This document shows, piece by piece, positions 1 to 6,726 of a DNA stretch of 13,339 nucleotides. The notes beneath the pieces were generated by a model. That model searched no databases. It saw only the letters and a list, made by a program, of their open reading frames with translations, and was not told the origin of the DNA. Source of the stretch: Candidatus Zixiibacteriota bacterium (GTDB lineage Bacteria; Zixibacteria; MSB-5A5; SM1-73); contig CP070839.1 in NCBI GenBank assembly GCA_020341875.1, forward strand, positions 311,649-324,987, in the 5' to 3' direction. The translations under genes were made by a program, and so were the position numbers. Numbering within the stretch: position 1 is the stretch's first letter; each line of letters starts with the position of its first letter.

Positions 1-77
1 CCCTCCACCGCCACGTTGAAATCAGACTGCACAGCCCGACTGATCTCCTGATAGACTTCGTTGGTCTTGTTGGTCAT
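1..77 (-). CDS. 5' end of an unidentified protein gene (runs off the window)
   Basis: Only the first 25 codons are inside the window (MTNKTNEVYQEISRAVQSDF, then NVAVE). I do not recognise the protein. The start is an ATG at 77-75, preceded on the minus strand by purine-rich Shine-Dalgarno-like sequence (AGGAGG at 93-88, and a further copy upstream). It begins 28 bases after the stop of the 73-residue secreted protein on the same strand, so the two are probably one transcript. The N-terminus has no signal peptide, is polar and is predicted helical, so the product is probably cytoplasmic. If the sigma-54 promoter at 378-393 is real, this gene is under its control. Function cannot be assigned from 25 residues. 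Confidence 0.65.
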   Translation of the reverse strand, partial: MTNKTNEVYQEISRAVQSDFNVAVE

Positions 78-105
78 CCCTTCTCTTCCTCCTGCCTCCT
101 GCGGG

Positions 106-327
106 TTAGATGATGAAGAACAGGAGAGTTTCGATCACGTCCATGGTCGTGGTGTCGTCCTCGTCTCCCGATCCATCATCGGGCGGAGCCGGTTGCGGCG
201 GCGGGGGGCTGGGTATCTGGCCTCCTCCACCATCGGCATAGACTGTGCTTCCCGCAAAGCAAAGAAGTAGCAAGAGCGCAACTGCCATCACGGTGAGCGG
301 CCCGAAAGAATTCACCTTGGAAAGCAT
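106..327 (-). CDS. Small secreted Gly/Pro/Asp-rich protein with hydrophobic C-terminus (73 aa)
   Basis: The ATG at 327-325 is preceded by an excellent ribosome site (TTAAGGAGGTTTAG). Residues 1-31 form a clear Sec signal peptide: polar start, hydrophobic core MAVALLLLLCFAG, and V-Y-A before a likely cleavage after Ala31. The predicted mature part is only 42 residues: a Gly run, a proline-rich stretch (IPSPPPPQPAPP), an acidic stretch (DDGSGDEDD), then a hydrophobic end DVIETLLFFII. No known family is recognised. It lies directly downstream of the giant kinase/sigma-54 activator gene on the same strand, separated by 311 bases that contain a near-consensus sigma-54 promoter facing this gene. 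The next gene follows after 28 bases. The short mature length and acidic-then-hydrophobic C-terminus would fit a secreted signal peptide precursor or a small envelope protein; both are inference. Cys23 lies in the hydrophobic core without a convincing lipobox. Confidence 0.82.
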   Translation of the reverse strand: MLSKVNSFGPLTVMAVALLLLLCFAGSTVYADGGGGQIPSPPPPQPAPPDDGSGDEDDTTTMDVIETLLFFII

Positions 328-377
328 CTAAACCTCCTTAACTTGAGAGTTGTTGGCCTCGTCAAGATGAATACTAC

Positions 378-393
378 TGCAACCCCCGTGCCC
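378..393 (-). promoter_or_regulatory. Sigma-54 (-24/-12) promoter upstream of the small secreted protein gene
   Basis: Read on the minus strand, the element is GGGCAC-GGGGG-TTGCA. The sigma-54 consensus is TGGCAC-N5-TTGC(A/T), so only the first base differs, and the invariant GG and GC are separated by exactly 10 bases. Counting from the -12 C at 379, transcription should start near 367. That leaves a leader of about 40 bases before the ATG at 327, with the ribosome site at its end. Candidate activator sites lie at 440-471 and 482-499. A sigma-54 activator gene ends 246 bases upstream of the element. No experimental start site is available. Confidence 0.72.
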
Positions 394-439
394 GAAATGC
401 GAGAAACGTGCTTACTCTATGGGAATCACGAACTTAAGA

Positions 440-471
440 CGAGAGCTCGATTGCAGTTATCGAGGCTCTCG
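440..471. promoter_or_regulatory. Inverted repeat, candidate upstream activator site 1
   Basis: Left arm CGAGAGCTCGAT (440-451) and right arm ATCGAGGCTCTCG (459-471) are complementary over 12 positions, with one extra G in the right arm, around a 7-base spacer. The centre is about 88 bases upstream of the predicted sigma-54 start site near 367, within the range at which Fis-type enhancer-binding proteins usually bind. The neighbouring regulator ends in a Fis-type HTH. It could alternatively form an RNA hairpin downstream of the kinase gene, but no T-tract follows on the minus strand. Confidence 0.5.
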
Positions 472-481
472 GGGAGGATAT

Positions 482-499
482 CTCGTCAGTAGCGACGAG
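482..499. promoter_or_regulatory. CTCGTC-N6-GACGAG dyad, candidate upstream activator site 2
   Basis: A perfect 6-base inverted repeat, CTCGTC (482-487) and GACGAG (494-499), has a 6-base spacer. Its centre is 35 bases from that of the larger inverted repeat and about 124 bases upstream of the predicted sigma-54 start. The same hexamer occurs three more times in the gap, at 358-363, 438-443 and 547-552. The arrangement suggests a binding site for a dimeric regulator; the adjacent kinase/sigma-54 activator is the obvious candidate. Confidence 0.42.
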
Positions 500-527
500 C
501 GGCGGAAGGATTTCAGTAAACTCTACT

Positions 528-561
528 GGCGAAAGAAGTTACATCCCTCGTCATTTTCGCC
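528..561. repeat. GGCGAAA / TTTCGCC inverted repeat in the gap after the kinase gene
   Basis: GGCGAAA (528-534) and TTTCGCC (555-561) are perfectly complementary, around a 20-base centre that includes a CTCGTC copy (547-552). It lies about 80-110 bases past the kinase stop codon. A transcript from the kinase gene could form a long-loop hairpin here, but no U-tract follows, so it is not called a terminator. The remainder of 328-638 holds the candidate promoter and operator sites listed separately and no convincing ORF. Confidence 0.3.
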
Positions 562-638
562 GAATCACTTTTGAGGGGGTATATGAATGAGGGCGTGTAA
601 ATCGTTGTCACATCAATGAATAAAAAGAAAATCGTCAT

Positions 639-3600
639 TTATGAAGGCCTGATGCGGGCAATTCTTGTAATCTTGTGCTTCTTGATCCTTCTTCTCAATG
701 TGGTTTCATTCAATCCCAACTCTTCTGCAGCTCTGACCTGATTCCATTTATTCCTCTCCAACGCCTGAATGATCTTTCGCTTCTCCACCCAATCCAGGAC
801 TTCCTGAAGCTTACCATACCTGTCCAGATTGACCACCTGTTTTCCCCCATCAACCTCCTCCGGCAGAAGCTCCTTGGGAAACTCCCCATTCCTGCTCAGC
901 AGAGTCGCTCTCTCGATAACGTGCTCCAACTCCCGCACGTTGCCTGGCCAGCTGTACTCCTCCAAGGCCCGGGTTATCCTCTTGGTGAGCCTGATCTCCG
1001 GTTTGTCATTCTCCCTGGAGAACTTCTGAGCGAAGTGGCGCACCAGGTAAGGGATGTCCTCTTTCCGTTCGCGGAGGGGGGGGAGCGCTATAACGATGGG
1101 ATTAAGGCGAAAGTACAGATCCCTTCTGAAGGTGCCTTCCCCCACCTTCTTCTGCAGATCCATATTGGTGGCGGAGATTATTCGGATATCCAGCTTAATC
1201 GACTTTTGTCCGCCCACTCGTTCGAACTCCTTCTCCTGCAGCACCCGCAAGACTTTCGCCTGAACAGACAACGACATGTCTCCGATCTCGTCTAAGAGAA
1301 TGGTGCCTTCCTCGGCCAGTTCGAACTTCCCCTTTCTGAAGCCAACTCCTGTGGCTGTTTTCTCCTCAATCCCGAATAGTTCACTTTCCAGCAGGGTTTC
1401 CGGCAGAGCGGCACAGTTGACCCGTATGAACGATCCCTCCTTTCTGGGGCTGCTGGAGTGGATCAGATGAGCGATCAACTCCTTGCCGGTTCCGTTCTCA
1501 CCCGAAATCAGAACGCCGGTTTTGGAGTTGGCAACCTTCTCCACCAAGTTGAAGATCTCCTGCATCTTGGGACTGTTTCCGATGATCTGGGGATATTGAT
1601 ATGTTTTGTGGAGAACCTCTTTCAGTTGAAATATCTCCTCGTTGGCCTGAACGTACAGTTCGCTTTTCTCGATTGCGGTTGCCACCAGACTGGCAAAGGC
1701 CTTAAGAAAATCCACGTCCTCTGAGGAGAACACGGCCGGAAGGCTTCGATGATCCAGGTAGACCGTTCCGATAAGGCGGTTTCCGGTCTTCAGCGGAACG
1801 CAGAGGATGGAAAGAATGTTGTGCATCACCACGCTCTTGCTGGCGGCGAACTGCGGATTGCTTATGGCGTTTTCCACGATCAAAGGCGAATCGCTCTCGA
1901 TCACGTCGCTTAGGACTCTCTGGCTTATGGCGATGGCATCCTCAGACGTCTCCGGCTCCAGTCCCCTGGAGACCTTAAGTTCGAAGGTTTTGTCTTTTTC
2001 GGAATGGAGTATGATCGCCCCTCTTTCAGCGTTCATGAGTTCCATGACCAATTCCAGGGCTTTGGACAACAACTCGTCCGTATCCCATATGCTGTTCAGG
2101 AGCTCCGCCAGCCTGTAGAAGGTCTGAATTCTCTCTCCCTCCACCTGTCGCATTTCTTTCATCTGGTCGAGCAAGGTCTCCACCTCCTTTCTCTTTTTCT
2201 CTACTCCCGACTTTTGGAAAACGTTCCACGCCTCGCGCAGGAGTGCTTTTCCTTCTTTGATCTTCCCCCTCTCCAGCTTCATCTTTCCCAGTTCCAGATA
2301 GGTTCTGCCCAGCTCATATCTGGCCCCCAGATCCCTGAATATCTTGCTGCTTTCCAGAAGGTATCTAAGGCAATTCTCATGTTCTCCTTTGATCTTCGAT
2401 AGGAGGGAGTAGACCTGCTTGAAGCGGCCCTCAAACCAACTGTTGCTTGTGGATTCCAGCAGTTCTCTGGCTTCGCCCAGATGCTCCCCAGCCAACGGCA
2501 GATTTCCCGAGCGCAGCGCCAGCTCTCCCAAGGCCAGCTGAGCCTCCGCCTCCCCTAGCTTGTTCTTGCTTTTTGCGAAAAGCTCCGATGCCTGACCTAA
2601 AGTTCGCTCCGATGACTCGAGGTCGGACCGCTCCATGGCGATCTTTCCCGACAGAAGCAGGCAATCCGCCACCCGGCTTTCTTCACCCAGCTCTCCGGCG
2701 ATTCCCAGACTTCTTTGAAGGTAGTGGCAGGACTTTCTCCACTCTTCCCTGCACCGGTGGAGGTCCGCCAAGTTATAATATACCAAAGCCACGCCGCTCC
2801 TATCCCGGATTTCCTGAAAGAACTGCAGAGCGGTGGCGAAGTGCTCGAAGCTTTTGATGAAGATGCCTTTTCTCAGATAAACCAACCCCGCGTTGTTGTG
2901 AGAGAGGCCCAGTCCCTTGGAATCGGCAATCTGCTTCTTGAGTTCCACGCTCCGGGAGACGCACTCCAGTGCCTGATCCCAGCGATTCAGATCCATGTAA
3001 GTTAAGGAAAGATTATTCTGGAGTATGGACGACCTGTATGGATCAGAGACCGATTCTAAGGCCGCCAGCGCCTGCTGGGAATACTCCAGCGCTTGAACCG
3101 GCCGCCCCTGACTTCTCAGGACCAAACCCAGGGTAATACAGCACTCTGCCGCGCTCTGAATTTCTCCCAGTTTTCGGAAAATATCCAAGGCCTTAGACAG
3201 ATTTCGGAAGGCTTGGGGGTAATCCCCCAGGGCACAATGAACGCCTCCCAGACAGTTGAGAGCATTACCCATCTCTCTGGACAGCGGCTCATCCTCCAGT
3301 GCGGAGATGGCCCTTTCCAGATAGGGAATCGATTTCTCATATTCACATTTGACCCTGTGATGCCAGGCCAAGTCGACCAGCACGGCAGCGTGTTCTCCCG
3401 GCAGACCCGCCCGGTCCGACAACTGCAGGGCTCGTTGGTGCAGTTCCACCGCCCGCTCATGTTCACTTGTCTTCCCGAAGATTTTCGCCATCTTCCTGCA
3501 AATCTGGATGGGTCGATGGTTATCCAAACCTTTGCCTTCCCACAGCTCCAGAGCTTTCTGATAAAAGTGGAGACTCCGGGAATAGCTGCCGTCCCCCTCG

Positions 3601-5669
3601 TATTGCTCTGCCAGGCTCTCTAAGATCTCCTCCTTTTGCCCGGGTGACCAGAAAGCACCTTGATCGCAAAGTTCCAGCACGCGCAGGTAACGGTTTATGG
3701 CCTTACTTCTTCTGCCCGAGCTTTTTGCCTTCTCAGCAGCCAGCATGGCGTACTTTACCGCGCGCTCGGCATCGGCTGCCTTGTAGAAATGGTCCGCCAA
3801 GCGGTCCAGATCGTCTTCCCGTTCTCCGGCGCGGGTTTGCTCGAGCCGACTCCCGACCGTCTGGTGAAGATTTCTCCTGGTCTCCCCATCTATCCGTTCA
3901 TAGACTACATCCCGGGTGAAACCGTTCAAGAAAGAGATCCTCCGGGAAGACGATGGTGCGGCTGACTGCCGCAAGATCCCTTCTGAGATAAGGCGATCCA
4001 GGTGCTGCTGAAGAGTTTTGTAATCGACGCCGGACACCTCGCTCAGCAGGTTGATTTCGAACTCCGTACCCAAAACCGCGGCGCAGAAGAGGACGTTCAA
4101 CTCAACCGGAATCAAGCGGTCAAGACGACCCTCTATTTCCGTTTTCCATCTGGGTGGAATCGGGGCGCTGTCAACCTGAGCCAATTCTGTGGCCCAGTGA
4201 CCATCCTGTCTGGGGATACGTTGATGATCAGCCAGCCAATCCATCAGGTCCCCGGTCAAACCGGGATTACCCGCGGTTCTTCCATGAACCGTGGCAGCTA
4301 TCTCCACTTCCTTTTCCTTCCATGCAAACATGGAACCGAGCAGTTTCCTCTCCTCCGACTCGGTCAGGCAAGTCAGTCCTATCGGGTGCACCCGATTCTT
4401 GCCCGCCGATTTGATTCTCTGCTCAATCCGAGACGCTCTTGCGTCCTTCTCCGAACCGGTTAATCCGTTGGTAGAGGCCAGACAGATCAGGATTTTCCTC
4501 GCCCGCGTTCGATTCACCAGATCGCACACCGACTCAACGCTAGGATCGTCGGCTAAGTCCAGATCGTCGAACATCCAGATCTGCGGCCCCGAAACAGCTT
4601 CCAGTAGACCGGGCATGCGGTCTTTAATCGAGCTCAGAGATTCACTCTTCGCCAGAGAGACTTTCACCACACAGGCGCCTTCGACCTGGGCATGCGCCTT
4701 GAACTCCTCCAACAGTCTTGTCTTGCCGATGCCCGATTCTCCGGAGAGAAGAACCAGCCCACCGGCGCCGGTCGAAGCCTTATCCAACGCTTCCCTCAGA
4801 GTGGAAAGCTCCGGCGCTCTTCCTACGAAATCGCATGAGGAGATGAGGCTCCTTTGCAGGGGGTTCATCCTGTCCCGGAGAGCGACTCCCGGGATTCTTT
4901 CCACGTCACTTAACACGTCCCTGGCCGAGAAGTAGCGATCTATGGGATCTTTCTCCAGAAGCCTCAGGATCAGATTCTTCAACCCCACGGGAAGCGGAGG
5001 TTGGTCAGGCATCACCACCTCTTTCTCCAGGTGGCTCCTGGCGAGCTGGGATAGGCTCTCCTCCTCGAAGGGCCTTGTGCCAAACACAATCTCGTAGACC
5101 AAAACGCCCAGAGAGTACAAGTCTGCCTGATGGCTGTATTTCTCTCCCCGGATTATCTCCGGCGCCAGGTAACCCAACGTGCCTCGCCACCAGGCAGATT
5201 CCCTTGGCTTATCGGATTCAGCCAGGCCAAAGTCGGTGAATTTTATCCTGGGCTCACCATCACGGGAACGGGTGACCAGAATGTTGGACGGCTTCAGGTC
5301 CGCGTGAATCACTCGTTTGCAGTGCAGAAAATCAAGGGTGGCGCAGACCTCAACGATCACGCTTAGGAACGTGGAATAATCCGATCCCTGAAGAAGGGCC
5401 CGCCACTCCTCTCCCTCAACGTACTCCATGGTGAAATGAGGCTCCCCTTCGTCGCTGTAGCCGAAATCATACACCTTTACGATGTTGGGATGATCAAACC
5501 TCTTCAGCAGGAGGAATTCCTCCTTGAATCTTCTGATCAGCTCGCGTTCCTGGCTTAGGAGGACCTTTATGGCGACCGTCGTCCCCTCTAATCGATCAAG
5601 GGCTTTAAGAACCTTGCCGATCCCACCCGATCCAATCTCGGCCAATATTTCATAACGGCTGCTTGTCAT
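639..5669 (-). CDS. Ser/Thr kinase - STAND-like ATPase - TPR - GAF - sigma-54 activator - Fis HTH fusion (1676 aa)
   Basis: A giant cytoplasmic one-protein signalling chain. Residues 6-250 are a Hanks-type kinase: GSGGIGKV loop, VAIK lysine K35, HADLKPSN with D124/K126/N129, DFG 146-148, APE 169-171. Residues 281-600 are an AAA_16/STAND-like ATPase with FVGR, Walker A GESGIGKT 310-317 and Walker B-like WMFDDL 365-370, then a winged-helix-like stretch. TPR-type helical repeats fill about 615-1170. A GAF domain follows (about 1190-1340). Residues 1360-1580 are a sigma-54 AAA+ domain: Walker A GENGTGKE 1390-1397, Walker B GTILLDE 1455-1461, FRRDLYFRLN 1514-1523 and WPGNVREL. A Fis-type HTH lies at 1640-1668. 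Two oddities: HRD is HAD (non-RD kinase), and the GAFTGA loop is KTATGV (1437-1442). The ATG at 5669 has a modest AAGG ribosome site, and no other start fits the kinase N-terminus. Its likely target is the sigma-54 promoter at 378-393. Phosphorylation partners and the GAF/TPR ligand are unknown. Confidence 0.96.
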   Translation of the reverse strand: MTSSRYEILAEIGSGGIGKVLKALDRLEGTTVAIKVLLSQERELIRRFKEEFLLLKRFDHPNIVKVYDFGYSDEGEPHFTMEYVEGEEWRALLQGSDYSTFLSVIVEVCATLDFLHCKRVIHADLKPSNILVTRSRDGEPRIKFTDFGLAESDKPRESAWWRGTLGYLAPEIIRGEKYSHQADLYSLGVLVYEIVFGTRPFEEESLSQLARSHLEKEVVMPDQPPLPVGLKNLILRLLEKDPIDRYFSARDVLSDVERIPGVALRDRMNPLQRSLISSCDFVGRAPELSTLREALDKASTGAGGLVLLSGESGIGKTRLLEEFKAHAQVEGACVVKVSLAKSESLSSIKDRMPGLLEAVSGPQIWMFDDLDLADDPSVESVCDLVNRTRARKILICLASTNGLTGSEKDARASRIEQRIKSAGKNRVHPIGLTCLTESEERKLLGSMFAWKEKEVEIAATVHGRTAGNPGLTGDLMDWLADHQRIPRQDGHWATELAQVDSAPIPPRWKTEIEGRLDRLIPVELNVLFCAAVLGTEFEINLLSEVSGVDYKTLQQHLDRLISEGILRQSAAPSSSRRISFLNGFTRDVVYERIDGETRRNLHQTVGSRLEQTRAGEREDDLDRLADHFYKAADAERAVKYAMLAAEKAKSSGRRSKAINRYLRVLELCDQGAFWSPGQKEEILESLAEQYEGDGSYSRSLHFYQKALELWEGKGLDNHRPIQICRKMAKIFGKTSEHERAVELHQRALQLSDRAGLPGEHAAVLVDLAWHHRVKCEYEKSIPYLERAISALEDEPLSREMGNALNCLGGVHCALGDYPQAFRNLSKALDIFRKLGEIQSAAECCITLGLVLRSQGRPVQALEYSQQALAALESVSDPYRSSILQNNLSLTYMDLNRWDQALECVSRSVELKKQIADSKGLGLSHNNAGLVYLRKGIFIKSFEHFATALQFFQEIRDRSGVALVYYNLADLHRCREEWRKSCHYLQRSLGIAGELGEESRVADCLLLSGKIAMERSDLESSERTLGQASELFAKSKNKLGEAEAQLALGELALRSGNLPLAGEHLGEARELLESTSNSWFEGRFKQVYSLLSKIKGEHENCLRYLLESSKIFRDLGARYELGRTYLELGKMKLERGKIKEGKALLREAWNVFQKSGVEKKRKEVETLLDQMKEMRQVEGERIQTFYRLAELLNSIWDTDELLSKALELVMELMNAERGAIILHSEKDKTFELKVSRGLEPETSEDAIAISQRVLSDVIESDSPLIVENAISNPQFAASKSVVMHNILSILCVPLKTGNRLIGTVYLDHRSLPAVFSSEDVDFLKAFASLVATAIEKSELYVQANEEIFQLKEVLHKTYQYPQIIGNSPKMQEIFNLVEKVANSKTGVLISGENGTGKELIAHLIHSSSPRKEGSFIRVNCAALPETLLESELFGIEEKTATGVGFRKGKFELAEEGTILLDEIGDMSLSVQAKVLRVLQEKEFERVGGQKSIKLDIRIISATNMDLQKKVGEGTFRRDLYFRLNPIVIALPPLRERKEDIPYLVRHFAQKFSRENDKPEIRLTKRITRALEEYSWPGNVRELEHVIERATLLSRNGEFPKELLPEEVDGGKQVVNLDRYGKLQEVLDWVEKRKIIQALERNKWNQVRAAEELGLNETTLRRRIKKHKITRIARIRPS

Positions 5670-5727
5670 CCATCAACCTTTCGGATTCTCAACCCACGTT
5701 CTCGGTCTTGGATTACCCTCTATATAT

Positions 5728-5756
5728 ATAATATAACGCCAAAAAGCCATTTCCAA
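5728..5756 (-). promoter_or_regulatory. Predicted sigma-70-type promoter of the kinase/activator gene
   Basis: On the minus strand, TTGGAA (5756-5751), a 17-base spacer and TATTAT (5733-5728) form a plausible vegetative promoter embedded in a very AT-rich stretch. Transcription would start near 5720, leaving a leader of about 50 bases before the ATG at 5669. No -24/-12 element is seen here, which suggests that the activator itself is made from a housekeeping promoter. Confidence 0.45.
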
Positions 5757-6306
5757 TCATTTTTTCTGCCTGAAAAGAGGGCTTATATGGAGCCCCGGAT
5801 CAGCCTGCCCGAGAACTCACGTAGGATGTAAAGAACTGCTTTGCAGGATAGCTGCAATCATCTGTCCAATCTTCGCTCTGAACCCTGCTTGCATTATGGC
5901 GGATTAAGGGGTCGGCCAGGATGACTTGGGGGGCCAAATCGAGGTTCAGACCGGCCGGCTTTTGTCCGGAAAGCGGAGCTACCGATTCCCTCTCCGCCCG
6001 GGGGAGAAGGCAAAGGTGAAGATGAATCGATTGGCTCCCACCTAGCGCAAAGCGGCAAACTTCAGCCGGTCCTTGCAGAGGCGAGAGATGCAGTACCCCC
6101 GCGGCCGGGCCGAACAGCAGTTGGACGCAAGGACAGAGGATTAGATATTCTTACTGACAAGGTGCAGGATGCATCTGGAAGCACAACACCCTCGTGAGCA
6201 CGTCCTGATGTCCCTCCACGTCTGTTCTTAAGCCACTTGGTATCAAGGCCTTACCCAAACCAGGCTAAGCAACCTCAAAAAAACGCCCTTCGATCCAACT
6301 TTTCTA
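5757..6306. other. Non-coding stretch with no convincing gene
   Basis: No ORF with a ribosome site or family resemblance is seen on either strand, and no tRNA or rRNA signature. It contains an imperfect hairpin at 5988-6010 (listed separately), small CTGC/GCAG dyads near 5838-5855 and a CCGGCCGG palindrome near 5952. Its composition resembles degenerate intergenic repeat material rather than decayed coding sequence. Confidence 0.5.
5988..6010. repeat. Imperfect hairpin, CCCTCTCC / GGAGAAGG
   Basis: The arms at 5988-5995 and 6003-6010 pair at 7 of 8 positions around a 7-base GC-rich loop. Sequences of this CCCTCTCC...GGAGAGG type are common as dispersed palindromic intergenic repeats in environmental bacteria. 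This looks like a slightly decayed copy. No T-tract follows, so it is not called a terminator. Confidence 0.3.
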
Positions 6307-6335
6307 TTGACAATATTAGGGATAACCATTATATT
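6307..6335 (+). promoter_or_regulatory. Strong predicted sigma-70-type promoter
   Basis: TTGACA (6307-6312), a 17-base spacer and TATATT (6330-6335) give a perfect -35 and a -10 with one mismatch to TATAAT. Transcription would start near 6342. The first thing downstream is the 158-base dyad element at 6419-6576, and the first ORF with a ribosome site starts only at 6727, giving a leader of about 385 bases. This suits a non-coding RNA gene or a long regulated leader. Confidence 0.6.
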
Positions 6336-6418
6336 GATTGTGCAGATTGGAGATTAGAAGACATACTTATCACACAACCGTACCGCTCGTCTCGTGCAAT
6401 AGGAACAGATTGTGAACC

Positions 6419-6576
6419 CAGGGGAAAATCCAAAGCAGCTCGGGGGATTGTCCTTTTCCACCTTCGCTCCTGCCCTGAGGCAGGGATTGCTCGAAGGGGG
6501 AGTTTATCAGTGTCTCACCGAGCAGGCCCGTCGATGCTCCAGTCCTTCCGAGTTATTCTTGCGAGATTTTCCCCTG
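6419..6576 (+). ncRNA. Candidate structured RNA (or palindromic repeat), 158 bases, family not recognised
   Basis: The ends CAGGGGAAAATC (6419-6430) and GATTTTCCCCTG (6565-6576) are perfectly complementary over 12 bases. Nested inside are CTCGGGGG with CTTCCGAG (two G-U pairs), CCTTCG with CGAAGG, and CCTGCC-CTGA-GGCAGG at the apex. A side hairpin GAGCA...TGCTC lies in the 3' half. The overall shape is one long interrupted rod, about 77 bases downstream of a strong plus-strand promoter. The size and rod shape are reminiscent of 6S RNA, but I see no diagnostic conserved sequence. Because the element is self-complementary, it could equally be a dispersed palindromic (MITE-like) repeat, or be read on the minus strand. 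There is no clear intrinsic terminator after it. Confidence 0.35.
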
Positions 6577-6726
6577 AAATAAAACCGCGGCCAGGGAGCT
6601 CAGAACGTTCATCATTAGAGAGGCGGTAGATAAAGGTTAAACTCCAGCACTAATTCCGTCTGAGCTCCCTTGTCCGTCATCTGCTTGGCTTCGGCTCAAA
6701 AGCGAGTATTAGCAGAGGGGGAGGCG

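Noticed and set aside
675..4935. Many plus-strand open frames across the kinase/activator gene
   Set aside because: All are antisense shadows of the 1676-codon gene, whose domains and catalytic motifs are unmistakable.
6419..6576. Firm identification of the dyad element as 6S RNA, tmRNA, RNase P or SRP RNA
   Set aside because: No diagnostic conserved sequence of these families could be found; only size and rod shape fit 6S, which is too little.
6237..6629. Plus-strand open frame of 130 codons
   Set aside because: No ribosome site, no family resemblance, and it overlaps both the strong promoter at 6307-6335 and the self-complementary element; treated as chance.
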